From contig JAANYP010007127.1 in assembly GCA_020465985.1 (NCBI GenBank), positions 248,001 to 312,000 of the forward strand: DNA of 64,000 bases, given 5' to 3'. Numbering within the stretch: the stretch's first letter is position 1; each line of letters starts with the position of its first letter. This DNA comes from Centrapalus pauciflorus. Taxonomy: Eukaryota > Streptophyta > Magnoliopsida > Asterales > Asteraceae. The notes under the pieces were generated by a model. It was not told where the DNA came from. It ran no database searches and worked only from the letters and a program-made list of their open reading frames with translations. A program made the position numbers and the translations under genes. Of the stretch, positions 21,122 through 31,043 are shown piece by piece.

Positions 21122-23852
21122 TATCACGGGGAACCCAAGCCATGACTGACTTGGTAATACCATCCTCATCCACAAACTTGAATTTTTTCAAATACCCATC
21201 TCTCCTTTCAGGTGACTTGGATTTTTGATTGAGAATCTGTTGTGAAGCTGAATGATTAACATCCATTCTCGACCTTTGTATTGGTCTTTTCGGTTCAGCC
21301 CTTGAATAATTTCTGCTATAGTACATTTCAGTTTCATAATTCCGGGCTCTACCTTGTGTCGTATGCTTATTAGGAGAATTAGACCTAACGAGAGTGTGAC
21401 TCCTCTTAGGTGAATTTTTCCTAATAATGGTATGGGGGCCAGACATTGATCGACTAGGAGATCTATTCGGGGAATGAATCCTAAGTCCGTCATTTTGTCT
21501 AAGAAACACCGATGATTGACAACTACCTATACGTGACACCTCAACGGAGTTCTTCTCAGAAACTCGAGAACTACTCCCGCTCGCATCACTAGGCATTGTT
21601 TTTAAGATTTGCTGCTCTTGTTTCCCTATGTTTAATGAAGACTCTGACTTTTTGTAGGGACAACCTGAAACAACATGTCCTTTCTCATGACACTTAAAGC
21701 AAGACATCTTGTCAATAGATTTCTTATAGGCACTCTTTGACCTAGGTGTCTTACTAATGCCCTGATTGTCTGTATCAACAGCTTGTTTTAACTCCCCTTT
21801 GTTAACATTGCTTACAGTATTTTCCTCTTCTAGGTTTGAATTACAACTAGACTGAACACACTGTACTGTTTGTCTAACCTGAGGAGTAATTGAAGATACT
21901 TCATAGGACTCAGTTACCTTGACTACCTCTGAGTTAACCATATCGTTGGTCGCATCCTGAGCAGTAGGTACACGATCACTATTTGCCTCAGCCACCTTAG
22001 TTCTAGACTCAGCTAATTCCTTATCTCTAAGAGAGATCTCTTTGGTCAGTGACTCTACATGCTCATAAAGTAGTTCATTCCTGACACTTTGTTCAATCAA
22101 TTTGTCATTCAGAACTAGTAAATCTTGAGCATCATTTCTTAGTTTGGCCTGAAGATCTTCCTTAATGTCTAATAAATTAGCATTATCTGATTTTAAGGAT
22201 TGAATTTGAGCAGTCATAGATGAATATGTTTCTAGTACTAAATTCAATTTATCATTCAAAGTAGTACATAAAGCACATAAATCATGAAAAGTAGAAGAGT
22301 TTAGAATTACCTGTTTCCGATCAGATTTGATATTGGCCATCTGAGCTGCAAACTCCAGCGTAGTTAGTTCCTCAGCAATTTCCAGCACCAAAGGTTCTGA
22401 ATCAGAAAACTGTGTATCCTCTTTCTCTTCCTCTTCTGCTCCCGTACTTCCAGTCTCTGTGACTTCAGCCATGAAGGCTCTAGCATTAGTCTCTGGATGT
22501 GTACTCCAATCATATGTGCCATCTAACTGTCTGTTAGACCCCACATTAGCAAGTAAACCAGCCACTGAACCCTGATTCCCTGATCTTTGATTCCCTGAAC
22601 TGGCTAAAAGCTGACGTCCTAAGTTCTGATGATTATCAATCTTAGGTCTTTGACACTCTCTAGCAAAGTGCCCCAACCCCTGACAGTTATAACATCTAAC
22701 TTTTGACTTATCGAATTCTACATTGTTCACACTCAGACTTCTTCCTGTTCTTTTCATGAACCTTTTCAATCTCTGTGTGACCATAGCCAATTGCCATTGT
22801 AGGTCCATTTGTTCCAAGTCATCCGGATCCACCTGATCATAATCTTCTTCCCATAAAGCTGGATCAATTATTTTCCCTTGAATACAATTCCCGTAAGACG
22901 CTACAAACGATGCTAGAAGCTTCAGTTGCTCCTCTGCAGTTTTAGCACTCATTGGCATTTTTGTGTATCCCTGAGACGATGATCCTGAAGTAGATGCTTG
23001 TGGCTGCTCATCCGGTGCACTAAACCCTATGAAAGCTCCACATTGTGCTTCCTCTGGCTCAGCTGGTGACGCAGCTTCTCCTGTGAAAAACGCTGTAGCT
23101 GTCTTCATATCAGCTGTCACTGAAGGTGTTGATTTTCCGAAATACATTGCCGGATTTTGGACTTGTTCATAATCCGTTTCAGCCTTCAATAACTCGAAAT
23201 GATACGCCCTCAGCGTTCCCACTACATCTTCCAACGATTGAGTATAGTACTTATCCTCATCAAGCTTAATCATAGCCACATACATCGCCCATTTGGCGGG
23301 TAAGGCATCCAAAAGCTTGTTATTCTTTTCTGTGTCGCTATACTCAATGTCGTGACTTTCAAGCTCTGTTAATAGATGATAAAACCGAGTGATAGTATCA
23401 TTCAATTGTTCATCCTTTAACGCCTTGAAGATGGCGAACTGTTGTTTTAACAGCTCTGTACGCTTTCTCCTAACCCGAGGATTTCCCTCACACCTTTTCT
23501 CAAGCGACTCCCAAAGTTCCTTCGACGTCCTTTGAGTCCGAAATGTGTGCAAGATATCTTGAGGTAAAGCCATACGGATAATTGAGAAAGCCTTGTTTTC
23601 AGCTTCAAATAGTTTCTTGTCATCTTCTTTCATCATCTGATATGACAAGACCTTTTGACGGCCTTCAACTTCAGATACTGGTGGAATGTACCCTTCATCT
23701 ATGCACACCCACATGCGCATATCGTTGAATCGTACAAAATCCGTAAATCTGTCCTTCCACCAGTAATAGTCCTCAACTTTCATCAGCTTTGGCGGTGCAT
23801 TTGCCTTCCCAACTTCGTGATCCATCTCAAGGAATTTCTGAAGGTTTGACAT
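21117..23852 (-). CDS. gag: Element C gag, intact 911 codons
   Basis: Copia capsid/nucleocapsid precursor that would assemble virus-like particles and bind element RNA. The N-terminal third is the plant copia gag domain (LWESLEKRCEGNPRVR, LLKQQFAIFKAL, ITRFYHLLTEL near residues 110-170). A first CCHC knuckle, CYNCQGLGHFAREC, lies at about residues 386-399; a long predicted coiled coil at about 525-620 (LKSDNANLLDIKEDLQAKL); a second knuckle, CFKCHEKGHVVSGC, near 715-728; and a basic Ser/Arg-rich tail (NSPNRSPSRS) ends in MAWVPRDN. Two knuckles separated by a coiled coil and great length are typical of Sirevirus gags. The start is the first Met of the frame and aligns with D's gag. The frame has no break at all, unlike every other copia gene here. 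The reason could be youth or selection. Pol is deleted downstream. Confidence 0.9.
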   Translation of the reverse strand: MSNLQKFLEMDHEVGKANAPPKLMKVEDYYWWKDRFTDFVRFNDMRMWVCIDEGYIPPVSEVEGRQKVLSYQMMKEDDKKLFEAENKAFSIIRMALPQDILHTFRTQRTSKELWESLEKRCEGNPRVRRKRTELLKQQFAIFKALKDEQLNDTITRFYHLLTELESHDIEYSDTEKNNKLLDALPAKWAMYVAMIKLDEDKYYTQSLEDVVGTLRAYHFELLKAETDYEQVQNPAMYFGKSTPSVTADMKTATAFFTGEAASPAEPEEAQCGAFIGFSAPDEQPQASTSGSSSQGYTKMPMSAKTAEEQLKLLASFVASYGNCIQGKIIDPALWEEDYDQVDPDDLEQMDLQWQLAMVTQRLKRFMKRTGRSLSVNNVEFDKSKVRCYNCQGLGHFARECQRPKIDNHQNLGRQLLASSGNQRSGNQGSVAGLLANVGSNRQLDGTYDWSTHPETNARAFMAEVTETGSTGAEEEEKEDTQFSDSEPLVLEIAEELTTLEFAAQMANIKSDRKQVILNSSTFHDLCALCTTLNDKLNLVLETYSSMTAQIQSLKSDNANLLDIKEDLQAKLRNDAQDLLVLNDKLIEQSVRNELLYEHVESLTKEISLRDKELAESRTKVAEANSDRVPTAQDATNDMVNSEVVKVTESYEVSSITPQVRQTVQCVQSSCNSNLEEENTVSNVNKGELKQAVDTDNQGISKTPRSKSAYKKSIDKMSCFKCHEKGHVVSGCPYKKSESSLNIGKQEQQILKTMPSDASGSSSRVSEKNSVEVSRIGSCQSSVFLRQNDGLRIHSPNRSPSRSMSGPHTIIRKNSPKRSHTLVRSNSPNKHTTQGRARNYETEMYYSRNYSRAEPKRPIQRSRMDVNHSASQQILNQKSKSPERRDGYLKKFKFVDEDGITKSVMAWVPRDN

Positions 23853-24547
23853 CTTTTCTGAAAGAAATTGAATTTGAACTTAATTAATTTAATTCGAAAC
23901 TGATTTAGATTAACTTATTCGAATCTAGATAGATTCGAAACTAATTAATATTAAATCTTTTGAAATTAAATTCGATTAAGTCTTAAAAGTCAATTAGATT
24001 CGAAATTATGTCAGATTCGAACAACTCCTTAGATTCGAAGTTATGTCAGATTCGAAGGACTACTTAGATTCGAAGACCCTTAGAATCGAAGGCACAGCAG
24101 AATCGAATGACAGCAGATTCGAAGCACAGAATCGAAACAGTAACAAACTCGAAACAAACTCGAAACAAAATAGACTCGAGATCCAATCCGAATGAAGTAA
24201 CAGATTCGAAACAAGGTAGACTCGAAACCCACTGAAATTGACTCGAAAGGAGCGTATTTAGGATAGACTCGAAAATAAAGTAAAACCCTAATTACCCCTA
24301 TAGATTCGAGCGCCGCAAACTCGAAAAACGGCTAACACTGTGATTTTTTGACGTTTTACAGATTAAATCACTATTTTTCAAACGAAAAATAATGATTTCG
24401 ACCAAAAACGTGAAAAACGACAAAGTGTTTCCCGAATATGAATTTGCTAAGCTCAAAAACACGTTTTTGAGAGCAAAACCGTCCAACTAGCGTCAAGAAA
24501 CCTAGAATGTATCTGATGAACACGAAGAACACCAAGAACACTCCGTA
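23853..24547 (-). other. Element C leader, packed with TTCGAA palindromes
   Basis: The untranslated region between PBS and gag. Between 23900 and 24310 it repeats GATTCGAA, ACTCGAA and TTCGAAAC words many times, the same words as in the LTR. From 24310 to 24547 it resembles D's leader (46000-46150). No gene is seen. Confidence 0.7.
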
Positions 24548-24562
24548 GGCTCTGATACCACT
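24548..24562 (-). promoter_or_regulatory. Primer binding site, element C
   Basis: Minus strand AGTGGTATCAGAGCC begins right after the LTR end CCTTACA and is complementary to the 3' end of plant initiator tRNA-Met. Confidence 0.92.
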
Positions 24563-25103
24563 TGTAAGGTCTACGACTGCAAGATCTATCTAGACGCGGA
24601 TCCGTGAACGAGTGCGGAATCCTCGTTGACGGTCAGACGGACAACTCTCAACCAACGGAAACACGGAGACTATTAGACGCTGAACGAACGACACACGAAC
24701 GATCCTACGTACTAATTCTCTCCGAAACGGCACTCACCTAGCTGATAAACTCGAGATCGCCTCTTGCTCAATTCCTCACGAATTCTGCAAAAAGTCACTA
24801 ATCATTCGAGTCTATCCCTAATTATAGACCCTGATTCGAGTTTGTTGTGGGCCAACCTCGAATCTGGCCTAAGGCCCATTCGAATCTGTCCATCTGACAG
24901 ACTCGAAACTAGCCCATTCGAATCTAAGGCTAGACTCGAATCTATCACAGATTCGAATCCCAAGCCTTAAACAATTCGAATCTATGGCTACATTCGAATC
25001 TATCACAGATTCGAATGCCAAGCCTTGTATTCTAAAATCACCTAAGAACTTGTCTTATCAATAACAAAACTAGACTGCTGTCGTCACACTGAATGTACCA
25101 ACA
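24563..25103 (-). repeat. Element C, 5' LTR (541 bp)
   Basis: TGTAAGGTC at 24563 to TACCAACA at 25103 on the plus strand. The pair with 17992-18534 is collinear along its whole length, with small indels near 24795 and 24895. Confidence 0.92.
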
Positions 25104-25753
25104 CTTTTTATTTTCATTCTCAGTTTCAAACACTCTTAGGCTGTTGTAAAGGTCATCCAACTCTATTTCATCAAGAGTATCTTTGGTTCTCCATTGGGCA
25201 GCATAGACTATCCACTCTTCACCAAGTGATCTAAGGTATTTTCTTTTTACTTCATCTTGATCCAAGCTGACTTTGGCACATTCCAATTCAACTATGACCT
25301 TATTAAACCTGTCAAAAATCTGAGTAAGGTTTTCATTCTTGCCACCAGAAAAGTTTTCATACTGTTGTTTTAAAAGATCTTTTTGATTCCTTTTGGTGCT
25401 AGCATTGCCAGCAAATCATTTCTCTAAAGCAATCCAAAGAGAATGAGCAGTATAGAACTTTTTAAACTGATGTTGATAAGCATTAGGGATGGGTATCTGT
25501 AAGAGAGTAAGAGCTTTCACTTCATTCATTCTAGCCTTTCTTTCAAAGTCTTTGGAGGTGTTTTTATGGGCTTGCCCTCAGCATCTAGTTCAGGATCAAC
25601 TACAGGAGGATATTCAACAGCTTCCCATATGGCATAATCAATAAATTGAATGTGCTGTTTAATCCTGAGTTTCCACATCTCGAACTCAGTGGGTTTGAGC
25701 ATAGGTACTTTGAGTCCTTACCGAGATCCACTACTGCTATTATCAAATTCCAT
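25104..25753 (-). pseudogene. Element B gag, N-terminal part (cut by element C)
   Basis: The minus strand starts at an ATG at 25753 (MEFDNSSSGS), soon frameshifted, then LKPTEFEMWKLRIKQHIQFIDYAIWEAVEYPP, the classic start of plant copia gag. It continues through blocks such as LRSLGEEWIVYAAQWRT and ends at LYNSLRVFETENENKK, where element C's LTR begins. Frame breaks near 25720 and around 25380-25560 make it nonfunctional. The distal part of this gag would be at 16813-17905, but the coiled-coil middle is missing. Confidence 0.8.
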
Positions 25754-25813
25754 TGCAGAAAAATAAAAATTTTAAAAGAAAGCTTCTGACTTTGAAAACA
25801 AAGAAAAACCTGT

Positions 25814-25828
25814 GGCTCTGATACCACT
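25814..25828 (-). promoter_or_regulatory. Primer binding site, element B
   Basis: Minus strand AGTGGTATCAGAGCC immediately follows the LTR end GATCCTGACA and is complementary to initiator tRNA-Met. Confidence 0.92.
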
Positions 25829-26485
25829 TGTCAGGATCAAAATCACCACCTAAGATTAACTGGTTTAAATAAATCAGAGTATAAAAACCAATAACCTTGT
25901 ATTGAATCAAAGTCCAATTAAGAAGTTTGCGGAATAACACTTAATTGTTTTTCAGAAAAACTTTCAGAACAAATAACACATAATTATAACCAAAATCAAA
26001 TCTTTTGTATTGCCAACTCACCGATTACAATCACCTCTAATCTGTTTGATTAGACGAAGAACGCAAACTGTTCTTAGGGTTTTACAAACTTAGAGGCTTG
26101 AGAAACTTTATCAGAAAGCAATTAGAATTGAATCAAAAACTTGTACGTGCAAAAACTTACAATAGAAAAACCTATTCTATCTATATATAAAGCCTTCTGA
26201 TTTGTTTCCTTGAGGAACTCTGATTTCTTCTGGTATTAGATATGTTTGAATCTTCAAATATAAATCTCTTCCAGAATTTCAGCACTTTCTGTTTGTTAAA
26301 CTGTTGAGCAGCTTGCACTTTATCTGTTGAGCAGCTTGAACTTTTAACTCTGGCAGCTTGAACTTTTGAACTAGCAGCTCGAACTTACTCAACTAACAGG
26401 TTGAACTTTGTAATTACACAGAAAATCTACTAACAGTTTGAGAAATCTAACTAACAGTTTGACATACTTAGAATATTTCCCAACA
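25829..26485 (-). repeat. Element B, 5' LTR (657 bp)
   Basis: TGTCAGGATC at 25829 to TTTCCCAACA ending at 26485. It is the same family as 5334-5996 with a common core (AAGAAGTTTGCGGAATAAC, TTAGACGAAGAAC), but I judge only about 80% identity, far less than the 98.8% of the internal duplication. A TTTATATATAG box lies on the minus strand near 26182-26192, and CAGCTTGAACT words at 26310-26470. Confidence 0.88.
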
Positions 26486-27559
26486 AAATCAACATAAAAA
26501 GCTTGAACTTCAACTTTAATCTCTTAAGTAGTTGTCTCTAAACATTAACTTTTCTCCCCCTCAAGATGATCATAAGAATTATGAACATCATGTAAATATT
26601 CATAGACACTGATATAGTAAAATTACAACTTTATGAAATGAATACATTGAGTAACATTACATCCAAAAAAAATTTCTCCCCCTCAGAACTTTAACAAAAA
26701 TTACAAACACCCCCACTTAAAACGAAATCCTCTCTTACATAAATGATCTCTCCCCTATTCTAATTAAATTTATCACTCCCCCTCAAATGGATAATCTCCT
26801 TACAAAAACCAATAAAGTCAGAGCTTTCCAACTTGACTTGAGAAAAATGAAACACATTCATTTGTAAACATCGAGTCTAGGTTCACATAGGATTCCTGTT
26901 TGCATAATAGACATAAGGCAACCTACTTTCAGCGCTGGCGTTATGTTAACATTGGTAGGATTTCCAAATAGTCATCGTGAAATCCTTTATCATGAAAAAA
27001 TCATTCTTTTGTTCCAGCTTAGTCACTTTAGACTAGCAGTTTGTAGTCACACAGACTGTCTGATTCGATGTGTCCTAAAATTGTAAGCAGCTCTAGACAC
27101 GAAGTGCATACAGTTGAAGTCGAAGACCAGAGCAAATGTCTTCCTTATTTCAATATATATAATATCCAAATGATATATCGATAGAAACGTTGTTATATCT
27201 CCGTGATTACCGAAAAATAAATCTTTTGAGAGGTAACTGAGTAGTTGATGGGGTTAATTGCATGCGTCACTGGGTCCATGACGTCTTTTTCAATATCAAG
27301 TCACCTAGGGCTTGATAGATTATGTGGTTTACCTAGCAGACACAATGTAGGTAGGATTATCTTTTCTTCAAATCTTTTATTAACTCTAAATTCTCATAAA
27401 TTTTCAACTAAGCTGCCTCCGTCTCACTTTTAGAAATAAATTCAATCAGCTTTATAGTGAAAGTATGATCTGATGCACCACCATCTTCTGTCAATATACC
27501 CCACTCATTTGAGTGAAGACTGCGTCCTAGTCTGAATTAACTAGAAACCTTTTCCTACA
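26486..27559. other. Decayed retroelement sequence with several polypurine-like tracts
   Basis: No gene is supported. On the minus strand there are four purine-rich tracts of AGGGGGAG type (near 26556, 26673, 26745 and 26770), as in the 3' regions of Sireviruses. The rest is AT-rich with no readable frame. It is probably the 3' noncoding end of an old minus-strand copia element into which B's 5' LTR was placed. Confidence 0.45.
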
Positions 27560-28930
27560 AAATTAAGATGTCTTCGGTATCCAAACAACATTGGATCCAG
27601 GCTTGTTAGTGCTCTTTGGTATCCACCGATACACAGGTTTTGGTACCCACTTCAACTTGGTTTAGGTATCCATTTGCAAACACTATTGTTTACTTCTTTC
27701 TCAAACTCAGAAAGTAAATTTCTTTTGGTATGATAAAATTGAATATCTAATTTATGAAAGAAACTTGAATTTGAACGAACAGAGTTATGCAGATTCATCT
27801 TTCTAAAAATTAGACCGATGCTAACCTGTTTTTGATAATACTTGGTATTTTTCTTGGTAGATTTATTCTAAGAAGAATAACGAGTATATTTAGAAACTTT
27901 TGAAAACTTTGATTTCGAAGATTCACCAAGGTAAATCTTGACCGGAAGTTTTTCAATTTCGTTATGTTTGCCTTTAGTTATCTTCAAAAGATATTTAAGT
28001 TAAAGATCTGAAGATGAATAAAATTCAGGAGATTTAACTAAATTCTTTTCACTTTTTGAAGATAAATCATAATGGATCAACTTTGTATTCTAAACAAAGT
28101 TCAGAATCCTTAACCTCTGAATCGTTTGAAGAAGATCAAAACTTAAATTGTTTTGAAAGGTGAAAGATTTGATCTTCTAATCCTTTGCTATGACCAAATA
28201 TGAATTTCTATCATTATCAAACAATTAGTAATCAGTTTTAGAAGATTGTTCTTGAATTAAGAACATCTTTCTCTCGTCTTCATATAATTTAGATTTCACT
28301 GAAATCTTGTTCTTTAAGTAAAAACTCATTTCTTTCCTTCTCAAATAATTCTCTAGTTAATGAAAACTCCTTTGCATGAGCAAAAAATTCTTTAGATTTG
28401 TTTGAAAGATATCTTTGATCTGGATGATTTATCTTTGAAAGCGTCTCTTCAAGATCTTTAACTTTCTTGTACAAATCAGATCGTTCAGGTAAAAGATATT
28501 TTAGTTGAGTTGCATTCTAAAAATTCTCTTGTTTAGACTCTTCAATTTCCTTTGATAATTCAGATATTTGACATTGAAGATCTTCTTTTTTAAAAATCAA
28601 AACTTTTATTTCACATTCATCAAACTTTAATTTCTTTATAAGTTCAACAATTTCTTTGGTCAACACTTTAACTTGATTATCAGCGCAGAATAACTCTTTT
28701 TTACTGATCAAGCTTGTATATCTCTTGATGTTTCAATTGTAGCTTTGAGTTCTCGAATTTGTATATTTTTGGCTGTCCAGTTATCTTTGAAACATTTTGA
28801 TTCAAGCTTCTTTACACAATATGCATGTAACTTCTTTTTGGAGGCGAATTGGGCCTTGAAAATTGGTTGATTTGCTTTTTAGGTTCTTGAAATCTTTGAT
28901 CTCGATTCAAGCTTCGTTTGGACGTATGGT
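27560..28930 (-). pseudogene. Old copia gag remnant (minus strand)
   Basis: Near 27575-27690 the minus strand gives WVPK/WIPK repeats (TKLKWVPKPVYRWIPK), typical of the gag C-terminus in plant copia elements. At 28289-28474 and 28517-28711 there are Lys/Glu/Leu-rich heptad-like segments (VKDLEETLSKI, LTKEIVELIKKLKF, LQCQISELSKEIEES), matching the long coiled coil of Sirevirus gags. Stops and frameshifts separate them; no zinc knuckle is readable. It is a heavily decayed copy unrelated in detail to B, C and D. Confidence 0.55.
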
Positions 28931-29222
28931 AGGCCCTGTAACAATATTCCAGTCAAAAGTTATGGCCTTAAGAAGCAGCAAAGGTCACACAGTAAATTTT
29001 GAATGAAATAGCCATGAATCTCGAATGACTAAGGATGAATTTTCAATAGTTAAGAATGAATCTCGATTTGTAAAGGATGAATCTCGAAGAGTGTTGAACG
29101 AATTTCGAATAAAACAGAGTAAATCCCGAATGACTCAAAGTAAATGTTGAATGAAACAAGGTAACTTTTGAGTGACTCTGAATGAATCTCGATCAGTAAA
29201 TAGCAAATCTTGATTAACGTGA
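28931..29222. repeat. Degenerate GAATGAATCTCGA repeats
   Basis: About ten imperfect copies of a word like GAATGAATCTCGA or GGATGAATCTCGA spaced 15-30 bp apart between 29005 and 29200. The pattern resembles the word-rich LTR and leader regions of the other elements and is likely a remnant of such a region. No gene is seen. Confidence 0.5.
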
Positions 29223-29362
29223 ATTCTGGTTGAGGCAGGTACGTCTCAGCATTTGATACGAATTCATTCATTCCTTATTAACTCTTAAAGCTCAATCATA
29301 AACTATTATTGACATTAAAACTAGTTAAACAATTTAGATCCAATTCTTAGGGCATGTGATAT
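29223..29362 (+). pseudogene. Gypsy RT fragment with intron, first chimera copy (H1)
   Basis: EFWLRQ (29222-29238), then a GT-AG interval 29239-29337 (GTACGTCTCAGC...CAATTTAG, 99 bp), then ATCCAATTCTTAGGGCATG, the FLGHV block of Gypsy RT. It matches E (41290-41425) and G (33163-33305). The Gypsy sequence stops at about 29362 and passes into ORF3-like sequence, exactly as at 33305. Confidence 0.8.
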
Positions 29363-30700
29363 CTGGTGCTGACAATTTTGTTGATCCAACAAAGTATTGT
29401 TAAAGCCTGTTCTGTCTCTCTACCATCCACTTTATCCTCTCTAAATACCTTAGTGGTACCTCTGTTAAATTTAGTGGCATCTGGCTTTGAAGATGTGCGG
29501 GAGTCCATAAATCTCAATCTTGCACACCTTAAAAGTCTTATGTTCAATGATGCTGACAGAGCTGCAATTTCCATTCTTTCTGCAACCACTACATTTTTTT
29601 ATCCTCTCTACAAAAGTGTCTTACCCAGTTAGCGGAGGTGAAAGATAGCTTGGCTTTCTTATGGCATAGCCTAGTTGGTCCAAAAGCTGTTACCAAGCCT
29701 ACTACAGCCAAGCCCACTTGATATGTTCCTTTGGGCAGCACTGATGTTGAAGGCTTTGTGCCATCTCCTTCAAAGGGGAGACGTCTACTTGAAAGACAAA
29801 GAGGGAAAAATCTTCATATAAGCCTAAGGGTGTTCTTCATCTCCTTCCAAGGAGAAATCAACATCAACTGGATGAGCAATAGACCAAATAACAGCTGATG
29901 TTACTGCAGGTACATCTCATGATTCCAGGACTGCTGAGCCTATTCAAACTAAGTCTTTAAGCTCTTCACCATCTAAGGGGGAGGAACTTTTGACTGAGGC
30001 CAGGACCACCAAAAGATGACAATTAGTCTTGGAATCATCAGCAGAAGAGGAGGAGACTGATATTGCTCTATCCACATTAGCTGAAGGAAAAAAAAGGAAA
30101 AAGATGTTATAGATGTGGATGTTGAAAGGGAGCTTCAGCTTAAATATGATAAAGCCCAAGCAAAGGAATTGAAATTCCACTTGAAACATACTATTAATGA
30201 AAACAAGAAAAAGCTGAGCTCTTGGAAAGAGCAAGAGAGGAAGCAGCCTCTGTGAAAGCTGCTCAGGATTTGGCTGCCAAAGAAACAAAGAAAGTGAAAA
30301 TGTCATCTTTGGTAGTGCAATGGAAGTTGGAAGAAGCTTTAAAAGAAACTGACAGTGGGAAGAAGAGAACAATGAAAGAGAAGGAAACAAAGGTCTCTGT
30401 GACCAAAGACAAGTTTGTGTCCACCAACGCTTCATCAATCAGAACGTAGTTCCACTTTGACGACCTAGCCAAAAAGAAATTTTATGATGTTGCTGAAAGA
30501 AGGCTCACCAGCGAAACCATTGTCAAAGTTGTTCCCACCTCAATGAAGAATCAGCCTTGGAAGCTTCAAATCACAAGATACGGTGCTGATAGCCCAAAAT
30601 TGGAGTCATATGAAGCAGCAGATGTAACCAAGGTGGGATACAGAGAATGGGTTGAGCTTGCATTGAGTTTGATTCACGCCCTAACATTTGATACCAATTC
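29363..30700 (+). pseudogene. ORF3 remnant, first copy (H1)
   Basis: Plus-strand fragments: IQQSIVKACSVSLPSTLSSL and FEDVRESINLNLAHLKSLMFNDADRAAISIL near 29370-29590, then a Lys/Glu-rich helix (LEEALKETDSGKKRT) near 30320-30370 and FYDVAERR near 30480. It is the middle and C-terminal part of a Sirevirus-type third ORF, collinear with 33306 onward with small indels. Multiple frameshifts and stops make it nonfunctional. It is cut at 30700 by a copia LTR. Confidence 0.65.
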
Positions 30701-31043
30701 TGAACTCAAGATCTAAGTGACTCAACACATTGAACAAAAAAACTAATATTAATCACAACTAATTGATAGTTTTAGTCCATATTAGGCTGTGATACGAATT
30801 GGTTATATGAAAATCTAACATGTAATCAAGATCTAACAATAAGCACACAATTAATCACAACTAGTCGAATGATTTATATTGATATGAACTGTGAATACAA
30901 AATGTGAATACAGAGATAATTACAATGAACAACTGTCATGTACTGTTATATTCATTTACCCTATTTATATGCAAGCACAACTTTCATAATATTACAAACA
31001 AGCCCCTAGACTTAATATCCATAAACAAAATATAATCCCAACA
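30701..31043 (-). repeat. 343-bp copia LTR (isolated)
   Basis: The minus strand begins TGTTGGGATTATATTTTG and ends CTTGAGTTCA, with a TATAAATAGGG box (30959-30970). Next to the end lies ATTGGTATCA (30688-30698), which resembles a degenerate primer binding site. No internal domain of this element follows on either side. It is probably a solo or truncated LTR; no target duplication is evident (aattc, gagcc). Confidence 0.65.

Larger units (their letters stand above)
17992..25103 (-). mobile_element. Element C, copia gag-only deletion derivative (Sirevirus-like)
   Basis: On the minus strand: LTR (25103-24563), PBS, a 0.7-kb leader rich in TTCGAA, intact 911-codon gag, a stump of protease, a scrap of integrase, the last codons of pol, a spacer with the three palindromes, polypurine tract and LTR (18534-17992). 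It is 7.1 kb long. The LTRs look about 96% identical by eye. It sits inside element B's gag without a visible 5-bp target duplication (cgact against ctttt). Confidence 0.88.
5334..26485 (-). mobile_element. Element B, copia retrotransposon with internal duplication and nested element C
   Basis: On the minus strand the order is: LTR (26485-25829), PBS, gag N-terminus (25753-25104), element C, gag C-terminal half, protease/integrase, reverse transcriptase and RNase H, ORF3 N-half, a second copy of RT/RNase H, full ORF3, polypurine tract and LTR (5996-5334). The two LTRs differ strongly and the flanks (gataa, aaatc) do not match as a target duplication. 'Element B' may therefore be a composite of two related copies rather than one insertion. 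All its genes are broken. Confidence 0.7.
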
